Shown here in pieces: positions 55,474 through 64,000 of a stretch of 64,000 nucleotides of DNA; the first letter of the stretch is position 1; each line of letters begins with the position of its first letter. The translations under genes were made by a program, and so were the position numbers. The stretch covers positions 62,001 through 126,000 of the forward strand of contig JABDMH010000004.1 in assembly GCA_013001595.1 (NCBI GenBank). Reading direction: 5' to 3'. The DNA comes from Saprospiraceae bacterium (GTDB taxonomy: Bacteria > Bacteroidota > Bacteroidia > Chitinophagales > Saprospiraceae). The notes beneath the pieces are model-generated. The model was not told the origin of the DNA and ran no database searches. It worked only from the letters and a program-made list of their open reading frames with translations.

Positions 55474-56703
55474 ATGGAGCTTACAATGGCTAGACCATAT
55501 CTCATCGCCTTCATCATGATGATTGGCCTATCAGAACCAGGAGGTATCCTTCGTGCACAGGATTGTAGAGATGACCATCTCGAACGAGAATACTCAGTAC
55601 GCGATGAGCTACCTAATTTTTCGTTTAAGCTCTCGCAAAATCAAGAGGTGCGGGTTGCTTTTCTAGGAAGTAGTATCACCGCTCAACCAGGATGGAGAAA
55701 ATATGCCATGGAGTGGTTGAAGGGGGCGTTTCCCAAGTCAGTATTTACAGAAATAAATGCTGCCATTGGAGTCACTGCTTCAGATTTTGAAGCCTATCGA
55801 TTGTCTGACCAAGTACTGAGATTTGGTCCTGACCTAATCTTCATTGAGTTTGCCGTCAACGATAGTAAGAAAACCAAGGAAACCATGCTTAAAGCAATGG
55901 AAGGTATGGTAAGACAAGTCCATATGCACGACCCCCATATAGACATGTGCTTCGTCTATACAATTAAGGATGCCTATCTCGAAGATGAAATCAAGGGAAT
56001 GTTGCCCACTTCCAAACAGGCCATGGAGGAGATCGCAGATTACTATGGCATTAGCACAATTAATTTTGGTGCTGAAATTGCTGACCTTGTGTGCCGTGAG
56101 CAATTGATATTTGAGGGAACTTTGGAACAGGATGCTGAGATGGTCTTCAACCGAGATGGTGTACATCCATACATCGAAACAGGCCATTTGCTGTATTTTT
56201 CGATTCTAAAAAGGAACTTGACCAAGGCTTTGTCGCAGGCACAGTCAATTTACAGGCACCACATACGTCCTCCATTATTTGACGATCACTTTATACATAC
56301 AAAGATGATAGACCTGGCCGAAGTCAATAAGGATGATCAATGGCAGCTTATAAAATGCGCGGGGCAAACAAGCCTGAATAAGTTTTCGGAAATGCTGCCA
56401 TACCTTTGGCACACCAACAGGACTAATTCAATTTTGACTTTTAGATTTAGGGGCACAAGCGTTGGGATATATGATATTGTGGGCCCATCGTCCATTCAGA
56501 GCATTACCCTTGAGATAGATGGAGTCGCAAGGAAAGTTCCAAGATTTGATGCCTATTGTTCTTATCACCGTATGGGTTATTTTTTAGTAGATAACCTGGA
56601 GGATACGGCACATGATGTGAGGCTGAACGTGAATGCGGAGCCCTTCAATAAAGGTGCGATTTTATCAAAACGGGGTAGAAAAATAGATGACCCCATAGCA
56701 TGA
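55474..56703 (+). CDS. Secreted SGNH/GDSL hydrolase
   Basis: 409 aa with a signal peptide (MARPYLIAFIMMIGL, ATG at 55474 or 55486). The SGNH blocks are complete: GSSIT with Ser67, Gly99 in NAAIGVTASDF, Asn129 in EFAVND, and Asp228/His231 in DGVHP. The region after residue 260 is beta-rich and probably a carbohydrate-binding or accessory domain. Such enzymes deacetylate glycans or other esters in the periplasm. The next gene encodes a flippase, so it may modify a surface polysaccharide. Confidence 0.87.
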   Translation: MELTMARPYLIAFIMMIGLSEPGGILRAQDCRDDHLEREYSVRDELPNFSFKLSQNQEVRVAFLGSSITAQPGWRKYAMEWLKGAFPKSVFTEINAAIGVTASDFEAYRLSDQVLRFGPDLIFIEFAVNDSKKTKETMLKAMEGMVRQVHMHDPHIDMCFVYTIKDAYLEDEIKGMLPTSKQAMEEIADYYGISTINFGAEIADLVCREQLIFEGTLEQDAEMVFNRDGVHPYIETGHLLYFSILKRNLTKALSQAQSIYRHHIRPPLFDDHFIHTKMIDLAEVNKDDQWQLIKCAGQTSLNKFSEMLPYLWHTNRTNSILTFRFRGTSVGIYDIVGPSSIQSITLEIDGVARKVPRFDAYCSYHRMGYFLVDNLEDTAHDVRLNVNAEPFNKGAILSKRGRKIDDPIA

Positions 56704-56763
56704 AAATAATTTCTATTTAGGAAAGATTTTAATTAATGGGGATTTAATTAATTAGCACTACTC

Positions 56764-58125
56764 TTGGGGAATCTTAGAAATTTGGATGTCAGATCTAGTG
56801 CCAAAAGGTTTTTTCGCAATGTATTAGTTGATTCGTCTCTGGGATTTCAGTTGTTTTCCATCGTGAGACAAGCTGCCACCCTTGTAGTTGGTATTATTCT
56901 GGCAAGATCAACACTCTCATTGTTTGAAATTGGTATTTATGAAGCCTGGATGTATCTGGGATTATTTATCATGCTCTTTGGCGTGTCTGGAGTGCTTCAG
57001 GCATTGGCAAGTCGATTCAGCAGCATCTCAGATGCTGAGCGTGGCAATGTGCTATGGAATGTCTACTTGTTGATCTTATGTTTAGCCTCTATAGCGACCC
57101 TTGGGCTAATTGCTTTCAAGGATTTTCTGGAAAGTCATATCTTTAATTTAGCTGAAATACCACATTTTACTCCTGCTGTTATTTTTCTTGGGTTGCATTT
57201 TTCGGCCTCTATTTTTCCCTTTATTTTATTATTGCAGAACAAATCCACCTTTTTCTTACCTGTGAGTTTTGTCTACGGTTTATCTCACATTTTGGCGATT
57301 TCAGTACCGCTTTATCTGGGGCTCGGTCTGGAAATGATTGTGCAGGCACTTTTGTTCTTTGCTATAGTCCAGCATATATTTATTTGGTATCTACTGAAAG
57401 GAAAAGGATTTGGCATAATGTTCTCATTTCTGCGGCCTTTTTTAGTGATTTCCGTGCCATTGATCTTATATCTTGCCATCGGCTACCTGGCTCAAATATT
57501 TGATTCCTGGCTTGTCAATTGGCATTATGCCGATATTGAAACCTTTGCCATTTTTCGATATGGGGCACGTGAACTTCCAGGTGCTTTGGCATTGGCCGGT
57601 TCATTTACGACCGCTGCGGTTGTGTTGTTGTCTAAAGATCTAGACCATGGACTGAAAAGAATACAAAGAGGCACACGCAAATTTCTGCACCTTTTTTTCC
57701 CCATAGCCATTGTATTGATGATGACTAGCCCACATCTCTTTACCTGGGTTTATGGACCTTCATTCTCATCTAGTGCATTTGTCTTCAATACGTATCTACT
57801 TTTATTGATAAGTCGTTGGTTTTTTCCTCACGCCATTCTTATGGCTAAGGAAGATAATTTAGTGTTATTCTTAACTGCTGTGGTTGAGTTGATACTGAAT
57901 GTGGGTATCAGTTTGGCCTTGGTTTACAGGTTTGGTCTTGTCGGCATTGCCATGGGTACTGTGATGGCATTTTTTTTGGAGAAATGTCTTTTGACGTATT
58001 TGGTGTTGCGGCGACATAAGATTGATTTCAGGCACTATGTGCCTATTCGACTATTGGGTAAGTATACCATGGTTACGCTAGTCGCCTATACTTTTTCCCT
58101 CTACTGGTTTGGATATTCATCCTAA
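56764..58125 (+). CDS. Polysaccharide flippase (Wzx/MATE-like)
   Basis: 453 aa with about 12-14 membrane helices throughout. It begins with TTG at 56764 (a second TTG at 56782 is possible); no ATG precedes the first helix, which starts near FQLFSIVRQAATLVVGIILA. Members of this group move lipid-linked oligosaccharides across the inner membrane. The sequence is rich in phenylalanine and leucine, as usual. It follows a secreted hydrolase by 60 bp and precedes prmC by 12 bp. Confidence 0.8.
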   Translation: MGNLRNLDVRSSAKRFFRNVLVDSSLGFQLFSIVRQAATLVVGIILARSTLSLFEIGIYEAWMYLGLFIMLFGVSGVLQALASRFSSISDAERGNVLWNVYLLILCLASIATLGLIAFKDFLESHIFNLAEIPHFTPAVIFLGLHFSASIFPFILLLQNKSTFFLPVSFVYGLSHILAISVPLYLGLGLEMIVQALLFFAIVQHIFIWYLLKGKGFGIMFSFLRPFLVISVPLILYLAIGYLAQIFDSWLVNWHYADIETFAIFRYGARELPGALALAGSFTTAAVVLLSKDLDHGLKRIQRGTRKFLHLFFPIAIVLMMTSPHLFTWVYGPSFSSSAFVFNTYLLLLISRWFFPHAILMAKEDNLVLFLTAVVELILNVGISLALVYRFGLVGIAMGTVMAFFLEKCLLTYLVLRRHKIDFRHYVPIRLLGKYTMVTLVAYTFSLYWFGYSS

Positions 58126-58137
58126 TATATCTGACCC

Positions 58138-59001
58138 ATGGATAATGAAACTAAGAGCATAGCTGAAGTGTTTAAAGAATCCTGCATAAAGTTGTCACGG
58201 AAATATCATCCGCGAGAGCTCAAACAGATATTGGCTATGGTTTTTGATTATTTGCTAGATTATCCTGATGTTAATTCAAGTCTGCCTTTTGATTCCAGTT
58301 TGCAAAACATACTTGAATATGCCATTAAGAGATTGAAAGTGGGTGAGCCTGTGCAATACATAACTGGAATTGCCGATTTTTATGGAAGGAAATTCATTGT
58401 CAATCCAGATGTACTTATTCCCAGGCCTGAAACTGAAGAGTTGGTCTACTTGGCGGCACAGGGCATAAAAGATTTACCAAGAACAGAGATGGTCAATGTA
58501 CTGGATATTGGTACGGGATCGGGATGTATGGCCATCACTTTGAAAGACCTGTTTCCACATATTGAAGTGACCGCCTTAGACATTAGTGAAAAAGCGCTAC
58601 AAGTAGCCAGAGTAAATGTCGAGAAGTTTGATGTGGAAATGCACCTTGAAAAAATGGACCTCTATCGTTTGTTAGATGCTATGCCGGGCAGGGTGTGGAA
58701 TTTTATTATTTCGAATCCTCCCTATATATCTCGTAATGAAAGACCGGCGATGGGTGATTCCGTAAAACTATATGAACCGAAATTAGCGCTCATGGCTCGT
58801 GATGATGATCCAGTGGCAGTGTATTGGTATCTCCTTCAGTACGCGCAAACTGCCCTATTGGATGGTGGCCATGGTTTCTTCGAATTGAATGAATTTGTGA
58901 GCAAAGAAATACTTCAGGAAGCATTAACCTTTGGTTTTTCAAAAGCAATCATCCATAAAGATATGCAGGGCAAGGACCGAATCCTGGAAGTGGCGAAATA
59001 G
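58138..59001 (+). CDS. prmC: Release-factor glutamine methyltransferase
   Basis: 287 aa. It methylates the Gln of the GGQ motif in RF1 and RF2 using S-adenosylmethionine. The N-terminal helical domain ends with PVQYITGIADFYGRKF, the SAM motif is LDIGTGSGCMAI, and the catalytic NPPYI lies in FIISNPPYISRNE. All are intact. The gene is 12 bp from the upstream flippase gene. Confidence 0.95.
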   Translation: MDNETKSIAEVFKESCIKLSRKYHPRELKQILAMVFDYLLDYPDVNSSLPFDSSLQNILEYAIKRLKVGEPVQYITGIADFYGRKFIVNPDVLIPRPETEELVYLAAQGIKDLPRTEMVNVLDIGTGSGCMAITLKDLFPHIEVTALDISEKALQVARVNVEKFDVEMHLEKMDLYRLLDAMPGRVWNFIISNPPYISRNERPAMGDSVKLYEPKLALMARDDDPVAVYWYLLQYAQTALLDGGHGFFELNEFVSKEILQEALTFGFSKAIIHKDMQGKDRILEVAK

Positions 59002-59035
59002 TGGCTACTAGGTTAAGCAAATTCAATACATTGAA

Positions 59036-59416
59036 TTATCCACCTGCTTTCTTTGTATTTGAGAATCCTTGTTCCTGTAGGATTTTAACTACTTTCTCAC
59101 GATGGTTACCTTGAATAATTATTTCCCCGGACTTAGCAGTGCCACCTACGCCACATTTAGATTTTATTATTTTGGCAATTTCTTTCAGTTGACTGTCCGG
59201 TCTGCGTATTCCCTTGACTAACGTAACTTCTTTTCCACCCCTTCCTTTACGATCTATCCAGACACGGACTTCATCTGTATATTGTTTTTGCTTTTTCGTC
59301 GTTTCCTTTGGGCCATCTTCAGGAATATTTATATTCGAAAATATGTTGGACATAGTCTCCTTGTCGGTTGAGTATACAAGTCCCCCTCCTCTCTTTTTTT
59401 TGGAATTTTTGCTCAT
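59036..59416 (-). CDS. SUI1/YciH-family translation factor
   Basis: 126 aa. The C-terminal SUI1 domain (RVWIDRKGRGGKEVTLVKGI, then ICGxGGTAKSGEI-like KCGVGGTAKSGEIIIQG) is the eIF1-like fold that monitors start-codon choice in eukaryotes; in bacteria the role of YciH is modest and linked to stress. The N-terminus is a short charged extension. It lies 1 bp downstream of the serine-hydrolase-like gene, on the same strand, so translation is probably coupled. Confidence 0.92.
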   Translation of the reverse strand: MSKNSKKKRGGGLVYSTDKETMSNIFSNINIPEDGPKETTKKQKQYTDEVRVWIDRKGRGGKEVTLVKGIRRPDSQLKEIAKIIKSKCGVGGTAKSGEIIIQGNHREKVVKILQEQGFSNTKKAGG

Positions 59417-59417
59417 C

Positions 59418-60548
59418 TTATCTCTTCCAATTGTGATTAATCATACGCAAAACAAGTAGTGCTAATCCATCAAGTTTGCCAGGTGAATTGGTCAAGACAA
59501 CTACACCGGTTTTGGTGTCCTGGACGAAATGAATCGAGGCAGCATGGCCATTTGTTTTGCCAGAATGCAAATATATAGCATCCTTTCGCTTATGTTGCAT
59601 CAAGTGCCATCCAGTCGCAATAAAGGTGCGCCTAGACCGATTTATCTTTTGATGTTTGGGTAGTAATTTTTGGAAGGAACGACAAAGTTGGTGTTCTCCA
59701 TTCAACATGGTTCGTAAAAAATGACAAAGGTCCTGCATGGAAGAATGCAATCCCTCACTTGCAGTGAAGGATGTAAATTTCCAGGGTTCAACAGCTTGCC
59801 TTGCTCGATCAAAGCCGGGTGTAAATGGATGCGAGTCGAGGGAGATTCTACAAGAGGTTGCCGACATATCCACTGGCTTCAGGATGTATTCATGTATCAA
59901 TTCATCAAAGGGAGTGCCTGTTGATGCTTCTAGAACCACTTCACACAATGCATAGTTGGTATGGGCATGGAGGTATTTTCCTCGTCTCTTTGTGGGTACA
60001 CTAACATCACGATAATAGCTCAGCAACGAGTCTTTGGTATAAGCTTGATACCGATTTCGAGGATCTTGATTTATACCAAAGTTGTTCGGCAATGTCTGTA
60101 GTCCAGAAGTGTGCGTGAGGAGTTCACGAAGGGTTAGATCCTTTAATGTTGGATTGCGGAAAGATGACGGCAGATACGGATTAATCGGCTTGTCAAGATC
60201 AATAAGATCCCTGTCATGCATCACTTGTACGAGTAGGGCAGTAAAGGTCTTAGTTAGGCCACCGAGCTGAAATATGGAGTGAGTACTCAATTCTTTGGTG
60301 CCATCGGCATCCGCATGGCCAAATGCTTCAATGAAAATGGTGTCTTCATCGATTATACCAAGCAAGAAACCAGGAATCTGGTCATGAGATATTTTTGTAT
60401 CATACCGTATGATTTTTTCCAATTGAGTGCGTAGTCGATCTGTGGATTGGCATAAAGCTCGACTGGACGAAAGGAGTGCCACAATGATAGAAAGAGTGAC
60501 GATAACATACAGGTTGCAATCATTTATTTTCCGTGCAAGATAGGCCAT
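59418..60548 (-). CDS. Beta-lactamase-fold (class C) protein lacking catalytic residues
   Basis: 376 aa with an N-terminal hydrophobic segment (about 13-30). The class C/PBP4-like fold is clear from LTLRELLTHTSGL and the C-terminal HSGKTNGHAASIHF. But the SxxK motif reads GLTK (residue 97 is Gly instead of Ser), and the YSN motif reads HAH (194-196). The third motif HSG is kept. The protein should not act as a serine hydrolase, and may bind a ligand instead. An AGC-to-GGC change would be enough for the first loss, so recent inactivation is possible. Confidence 0.85.
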   Translation of the reverse strand: MAYLARKINDCNLYVIVTLSIIVALLSSSRALCQSTDRLRTQLEKIIRYDTKISHDQIPGFLLGIIDEDTIFIEAFGHADADGTKELSTHSIFQLGGLTKTFTALLVQVMHDRDLIDLDKPINPYLPSSFRNPTLKDLTLRELLTHTSGLQTLPNNFGINQDPRNRYQAYTKDSLLSYYRDVSVPTKRRGKYLHAHTNYALCEVVLEASTGTPFDELIHEYILKPVDMSATSCRISLDSHPFTPGFDRARQAVEPWKFTSFTASEGLHSSMQDLCHFLRTMLNGEHQLCRSFQKLLPKHQKINRSRRTFIATGWHLMQHKRKDAIYLHSGKTNGHAASIHFVQDTKTGVVVLTNSPGKLDGLALLVLRMINHNWKR

Positions 60549-60611
60549 GGATGATCACCTAGGTGTTTGATATTTAGAAGACAATGCTACCCTCAATACT
60601 AAGATGTTTGT

Positions 60612-61418
60612 ATGATTTTAAAGGATAAACGCACCATACTATTTATAGTTCTGGGTGGTTTTTTTGTTGCTAATGCTCTGATAGCGGAGTTCATAGGTGT
60701 AAAGATATTCTCTTTAGAAAGGAGTCTTGGATTTGAGCCTTTTAATCTCAACTTATTTGGAGAAGAGGCATTGTCGTTCAATCTCACAGCCGGTGTTTTA
60801 CTTTGGCCAGTGGTATTTGTGATGACAGATGTTATCAATGAATACTTCGGAAAAAGGGGAGTACGCATACTATCCTACATGGCTGTAGGACTCATTATGT
60901 ACGCTTTCGCTGTATTTTTTCTTGGCATTCGTTTGGTCCCGGCGGATTTTTGGCCATCCTCACATATTCCGACATCGCTTCCAGAATTGCAGCAATTAGA
61001 TATTAGGGAAAAGGTGGGAGACTACAATTACGCGTTTGGGCTTGTGTTTGGCCAAGGCTTATGGATCATTATCGGATCACTCATTGCTTTTCTAATAGGC
61101 CAACTCTTGGACGTCATGGTCTTCCAGCAAATAAAAAAAAGGACGGGGGAAAAAATGATCTGGTTGCGTGCAACTGGCTCTACCTTGGTCTCGCAATTTG
61201 TCGACAGTTTCGTGGTGCTATTCGTAGCTTTTTATATCGGAGCCGGATGGGAGATTTCTCTGGTTCTGGCCATTGGGTTTGTCAACTACATTTATAAATT
61301 TATCATGGCGATTGTGCTTACACCTGTCATCTATCTGGCACACTACCTGATTGATGCCTACCTAGGTCATGAGGTCGCTTTTGCATTGAGGAGAGAGGCT
61401 CTAGATCCTACTGCATAA
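60612..61418 (+). CDS. Queuosine precursor transporter (YhhQ/VUT family)
   Basis: 268 aa with about six membrane helices. Family blocks: VFVMTDVINEYFGKRGVR in the second helix region and LRATGSTLVSQFVDSFVVL near residue 193, which mark the COG1738 transporters that import queuine or preQ bases for tRNA modification. An additional loop (FWPSSHIPTSLPELQQLDI) between helices is seen in Bacteroidota members. It is alone on its strand. Confidence 0.92.
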   Translation: MILKDKRTILFIVLGGFFVANALIAEFIGVKIFSLERSLGFEPFNLNLFGEEALSFNLTAGVLLWPVVFVMTDVINEYFGKRGVRILSYMAVGLIMYAFAVFFLGIRLVPADFWPSSHIPTSLPELQQLDIREKVGDYNYAFGLVFGQGLWIIIGSLIAFLIGQLLDVMVFQQIKKRTGEKMIWLRATGSTLVSQFVDSFVVLFVAFYIGAGWEISLVLAIGFVNYIYKFIMAIVLTPVIYLAHYLIDAYLGHEVAFALRREALDPTA

Positions 61419-62173
61419 CTGTATCCAAGTTTGGCTTGATTCATAGATCTCTGTGTCTTCTGTCTCGGCATCTTAGGATGTCTTATAACTCGTGAATCAA
61501 AGACACTTGCATCATATGCAAGGTGACCATGAGTGCCTAGATCCATGTGGGTTTTAAAAGACGAGTTTCGAGTATTTGCTAATATTACTTAGGTCATGAA
61601 ATAGTAATAGATCTTATTATTAGAATGGACTACTTGCTGCCGACCATCAGGCATCTTACAGAATGTCATGTGTGGAGCTAATGATTTGGTCCGCTGGCCG
61701 CGGGTGCCTCCTTCGCCATTGGCGCAAAGAAGCCTGCGCGATCTGAAGATCATTCAGGTGGGCAAACGTCTAGTGCAGCATTTCCAAATGCTAGATTCTG
61801 TGTGCTCCGTCCTTGATCAAATTATTATCGCGAGGCCTTATGAAGCCATGATTAAATTGGATATTACTGGATGCAGTTAATAGTATTCAATTAAGCCATT
61901 CCTTAAGCGCATTCATGTTATTTACAGATAGTGGCATTTAATGCTATTTGTTGCTCCCCTTAATACAAGGATAGCCACAGCATGGATCATCTCACTCAGA
62001 AAGGCGGGTACTTGTCTGTAGTGAAGATGCAGTCATATGCGATCCAAAATGTACCATGGCACTGAGGAAAAGTAGATCTTTTGGATTTAACGCGGCAATA
62101 ACGCTTCTTAACTTTTTGGTATAGTCTTTCTCATGTAAGTCAAGAGGAAATTCTTCACTAAAAATGATGAACG
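61419..62173. other. Intergenic region with GC-rich patch
   Basis: 755 bp between the queuosine transporter and the outer-membrane protein. A 70-codon plus-strand ORF (61668-61880) lies in a patch visibly richer in GC than its surroundings (61690-61760), but its product has no recognisable family and other frames are closed. It may be a decayed or foreign fragment. Nothing else is supported. Confidence 0.35.
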
Positions 62174-62860
62174 ATGAAAAATAAAGTCTTTTTTCCAGTG
62201 ATGTTGGTACTATTTGTAGTTCAAATTGCCCAGGCTCAATTCACAGTTGGACCAAGGGTTGGTTTCTCGCTTAGTAACGTGAGCACCCCGGATGTAATTG
62301 ATCTTATCGCTCCAGATTTTAAATATTTACCTGGTGTTGAATATGGTATACAGGCAGAAATACCGTTTGCCGATAATTTTTCGGTGCTGAGCGAAATCAT
62401 CTATCGTGAAAAGGGTTTTCGTGTTTCTGGGCAGAGTAGTCTGGATCTATTCAATATAGATTTTCCCCTGGGAGTCAGAGTCGATACCCGTCTACGCTAC
62501 ATCGATGTGCCCCTGCAACTAAAATATACTGTTAGGTCAGGCCCGGTCAGCGGCTATGTGTCAGCTGGACCTCAATTCGGATATGGTCTCAATGGACGTA
62601 TTAAGACCAGGGCCAATTTCCTCACGCAGTGGGATGTAACGAACATACCAATCAAGCTAGGCGGGAAAGGACATGATCGCTTCGAAGTCTCTGCAGTTGT
62701 GGGTGCTGGCGTTCAGTTTGACTTTGGTGGTGGTCAATTTTTTGCAGATATGAGATATACCCAGGGACTGGCGGACTCCTTCCAAGTGCCTGTTGCCGAC
62801 CTTAATATTAGAAATCGTGCATTTGGATTTGGAATAGGTTACCGAGTGCCGATCAAATGA
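62174..62860 (+). CDS. Outer-membrane beta-barrel protein (PorT-like group)
   Basis: 228 aa. Signal peptide (KNKVFFPVMLVLFVVQIAQA), then alternating strands with QFTVGPRVGFSLSNVS, FSVLSEIIYREKGFRV and LRYIDVPLQLKYTV, the common pattern of the 'outer membrane beta-barrel' family (8-10 strands). It ends with an aromatic strand as usual for barrel assembly. Its role could be a porin or a small structural barrel; the family does not tell. A clean terminator follows 32 bp after the stop. Confidence 0.88.
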   Translation: MKNKVFFPVMLVLFVVQIAQAQFTVGPRVGFSLSNVSTPDVIDLIAPDFKYLPGVEYGIQAEIPFADNFSVLSEIIYREKGFRVSGQSSLDLFNIDFPLGVRVDTRLRYIDVPLQLKYTVRSGPVSGYVSAGPQFGYGLNGRIKTRANFLTQWDVTNIPIKLGGKGHDRFEVSAVVGAGVQFDFGGGQFFADMRYTQGLADSFQVPVADLNIRNRAFGFGIGYRVPIK

Positions 62861-62892
62861 TCGTTTTTTTAGTGGCAGTATTTTAGCAAGTG

Positions 62893-62921
62893 AGGGACTC
62901 TAATGAGTCCCTTATTTTGTG
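62893..62921 (+). terminator. Rho-independent terminator
   Basis: Perfect 8-bp stem agggactc (62893-62900) and gagtccct (62905-62912) with loop taat, followed by tattttgtg. It ends the outer-membrane-protein transcript. Confidence 0.75.
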
Positions 62922-63112
62922 TAAAAACCGAACATTTGGATGTTTTATTCAATGGAACTCTTGAATAAGCCACCAATCTGTATTTTTAATGAAGTGAAGT
63001 GCATTCTCAGTCAAGATGAAAGGGTATGTTATGTCTTTATTCATGATTGAATGCAGTAGAACCTAATGGTGGCAGTTTTTAGGGTTCTTTTGAGCCGGGA
63101 TGAATTAATTCA

Positions 63113-63538
63113 ATGAGCGAAGAGATACACATTACCTCAGATTTAAGCATCTCCGCATCGGAGATCTCTTGGAAGGCCATTCGGTCTGGGGGACCTGGTG
63201 GGCAACATGTGAACAAAGTGTCTACAGCAGTTCAACTTTCCTTTGACATTTTGCAGAGTTCATTACCCAACGAGATCAAGACCAGGGCCATCAGTGAGCC
63301 CGATCACAGAGTTAGTAAAGAGGGCGTGCTCACACTTCGAGTATCTAAACACCGAAGTCAGCTATTGAATAAACGTGAGGCAATTGATCGACTGACGGAG
63401 TGGCTACATAGATTTGTGGAACCACCCAAAAAGCGTCATAGCACTCGGCCCTCAAGATCTAGCAAGGAGGAACGTATCAAAAAGAAACGAATTCTTTCTG
63501 AAAGAAAGAGGTTACGTCGACCACCAACCTTAGATTAG
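63113..63538 (+). CDS. arfB: Alternative ribosome-rescue factor ArfB (YaeJ-like)
   Basis: 141 aa. The GGQ peptide-release motif is at residues 29-31 (RSGGPGGQHVNKVST), and the C-terminal tail (KKRHSTRPSRSSKEERIKKKR) is basic, as needed to enter the empty mRNA channel of stalled ribosomes. It frees peptides from non-stop complexes without a stop codon. The short length and the tail separate it from RF1 and RF2. Confidence 0.93.
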   Translation: MSEEIHITSDLSISASEISWKAIRSGGPGGQHVNKVSTAVQLSFDILQSSLPNEIKTRAISEPDHRVSKEGVLTLRVSKHRSQLLNKREAIDRLTEWLHRFVEPPKKRHSTRPSRSSKEERIKKKRILSERKRLRRPPTLD

Positions 63539-63562
63539 TGTATCGTCTTGTAAGTAAATGTG

Positions 63563-63722
63563 CAGTTTGGGGTAGTTATTTTGTGCCAGGTCGAATCTCT
63601 ATGCCGACCGAAGCGTCGGTAGAAACAAAACCGAGCATAGCCTTTGCTACGTATCCCGATAAATATCGGGGTTGGTGATGAAGCGTTGGTGCAAAAGAAT
63701 GTGCCAAACTGTGTAGTTATTT
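63563..63722. repeat. Repeat-rich intergenic segment
   Basis: Inverted repeat cagtttgg (63563-63570) and ccaaactg (63704-63711), plus a direct repeat gtagttattt (63572-63581 and 63713-63722). Inside are two hairpins: ccgaccgaagcgtcgg (near 63604-63620) and cccgataaatatcgggg (63655-63672). The pattern suggests a small nonautonomous or REP-like element, although no clean target duplication is seen. Confidence 0.45.
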
Positions 63723-63744
63723 GCCAGCCGGTACACTAGTGGTT

Positions 63745-64000
63745 CTATTTCTTAAAGTGGCGAGATGCAAAGGATAAATATTGTGCCCAATCATAGGACG
63801 TTATGTCGTGTTTTCCTGATCGCATATGATATCCCACTACTCCCTTATTTGAAGGAGAGTCAGCCGCAGGCATAGATGCATCCTCTAGGCCCTTCTCTCC
63901 CAGAAGATTATAGACCTTCGAAGCCTCTTTTGCTGCCAAAAACTCACCATGAGGGTCGGCCCAAAGGTCTTCGGATGCACTTGCGACATACAAAGGACGA
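63745..64000 (-). CDS. CE15-like glucuronoyl esterase/acetylxylan esterase, C-terminal end
   Basis: Coding continues beyond the window edge; the last 85 codons are seen. The end reads RPLYVASASEDLWADPHGEF, then YNLLGEKGLED, GYHMRSGKHDITSYDW, matching the C-terminal region of CE15 glucuronoyl esterases. These cleave ester links between glucuronic acid of xylan and lignin alcohols; the His in GKHD is probably the catalytic one. The TTG seen near 63993 is not a start because the frame remains open to the edge. Confidence 0.8.
   Translation of the reverse strand, partial: RPLYVASASEDLWADPHGEFLAAKEASKVYNLLGEKGLEDASMPAADSPSNKGVVGYHMRSGKHDITSYDWAQYLSFASRHFKK

Noticed and set aside
1-64000. CRISPR array, rRNA or tRNA genes, prophage or a classical defence system
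   Set aside because: No regularly spaced repeats, RNA signatures, phage structural genes, or defence nucleases were seen on either strand.

Overview
The window is chromosomal DNA from a Bacteroidota bacterium. The evidence is a SusC/SusD pair, a second TonB-dependent receptor, proteins with type IX secretion C-terminal domains (type A and type B), a PorP/SprF-like protein, the futalosine menaquinone genes mqnE and mqnA, and several -7 boxes of the form TAnnTTTG. A marine or environmental member such as the Saprospiria is plausible, but the class is inference. No rRNA, tRNA, CRISPR array or intact insertion sequence was found.

Layout, left to right. 1-11.9 kb, minus strand: a cut-off serine acetyltransferase, then a carbohydrate locus with a DlgD-like dehydrogenase, two secreted DUF1080 proteins (three domains in all), a Tat-exported Gfo/Idh/MocA oxidoreductase, a small secreted unknown protein, SusD and SusC. 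Between them lies a decayed second copy of the susD 3' end. The gene content fits non-hydrolytic glycoside breakdown through 3-keto sugars. 12.2-14.6 kb: an orphan TRAP solute-binding lipoprotein and tyrosyl-tRNA synthetase with an altered HIGH motif. 14.8-15.15 kb: a promoter, several hairpins and a strong terminator with no ORF, a candidate non-coding RNA.

15.4-27.1 kb: a two-domain Usp, then a plus-strand operon of a Usp-Usp-TPR protein and a V-type ATPase (A, B, E, C-like, D, I, K) whose proteolipid carries Na+-type ligands, then a response regulator/histidine kinase pair. 27.4-33 kb, minus strand: a glycosyltransferase, a T9SS-sorted hydrolase-like protein lacking its serine nucleophile, and its likely partner TonB receptor. 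33.1-37.6 kb: mqnE, mqnA, a ChlI/MoxR-like AAA ATPase, a 159-bp MITE-like element and a YrdC/Sua5-type gene. 38.4-42.3 kb: a large type-B T9SS surface protein, then a cytochrome c / SCO / lipoprotein cluster.

42.4-64 kb is mostly housekeeping and envelope functions: cryptochrome/photolyase, a DUF389 membrane protein, a LolD-like ATPase, two GT4-type glycosyltransferases, a RibB with a degenerate GTP cyclohydrolase II-like domain, PorP/SprF, cystathionine beta-synthase, a LysM protein, KdsB, a saccharopine dehydrogenase-like protein, an SGNH hydrolase, a flippase, PrmC, a SUI1 protein, a beta-lactamase-fold pseudoenzyme, a queuosine precursor transporter, an outer-membrane barrel, ArfB, and the 3' end of a CE15-like esterase.

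The most notable items are the candidate ncRNA, the susD remnant, the MITE with target duplication, the Usp-TPR-led Na+-type V-ATPase operon, and four proteins in which a canonical catalytic motif is changed.
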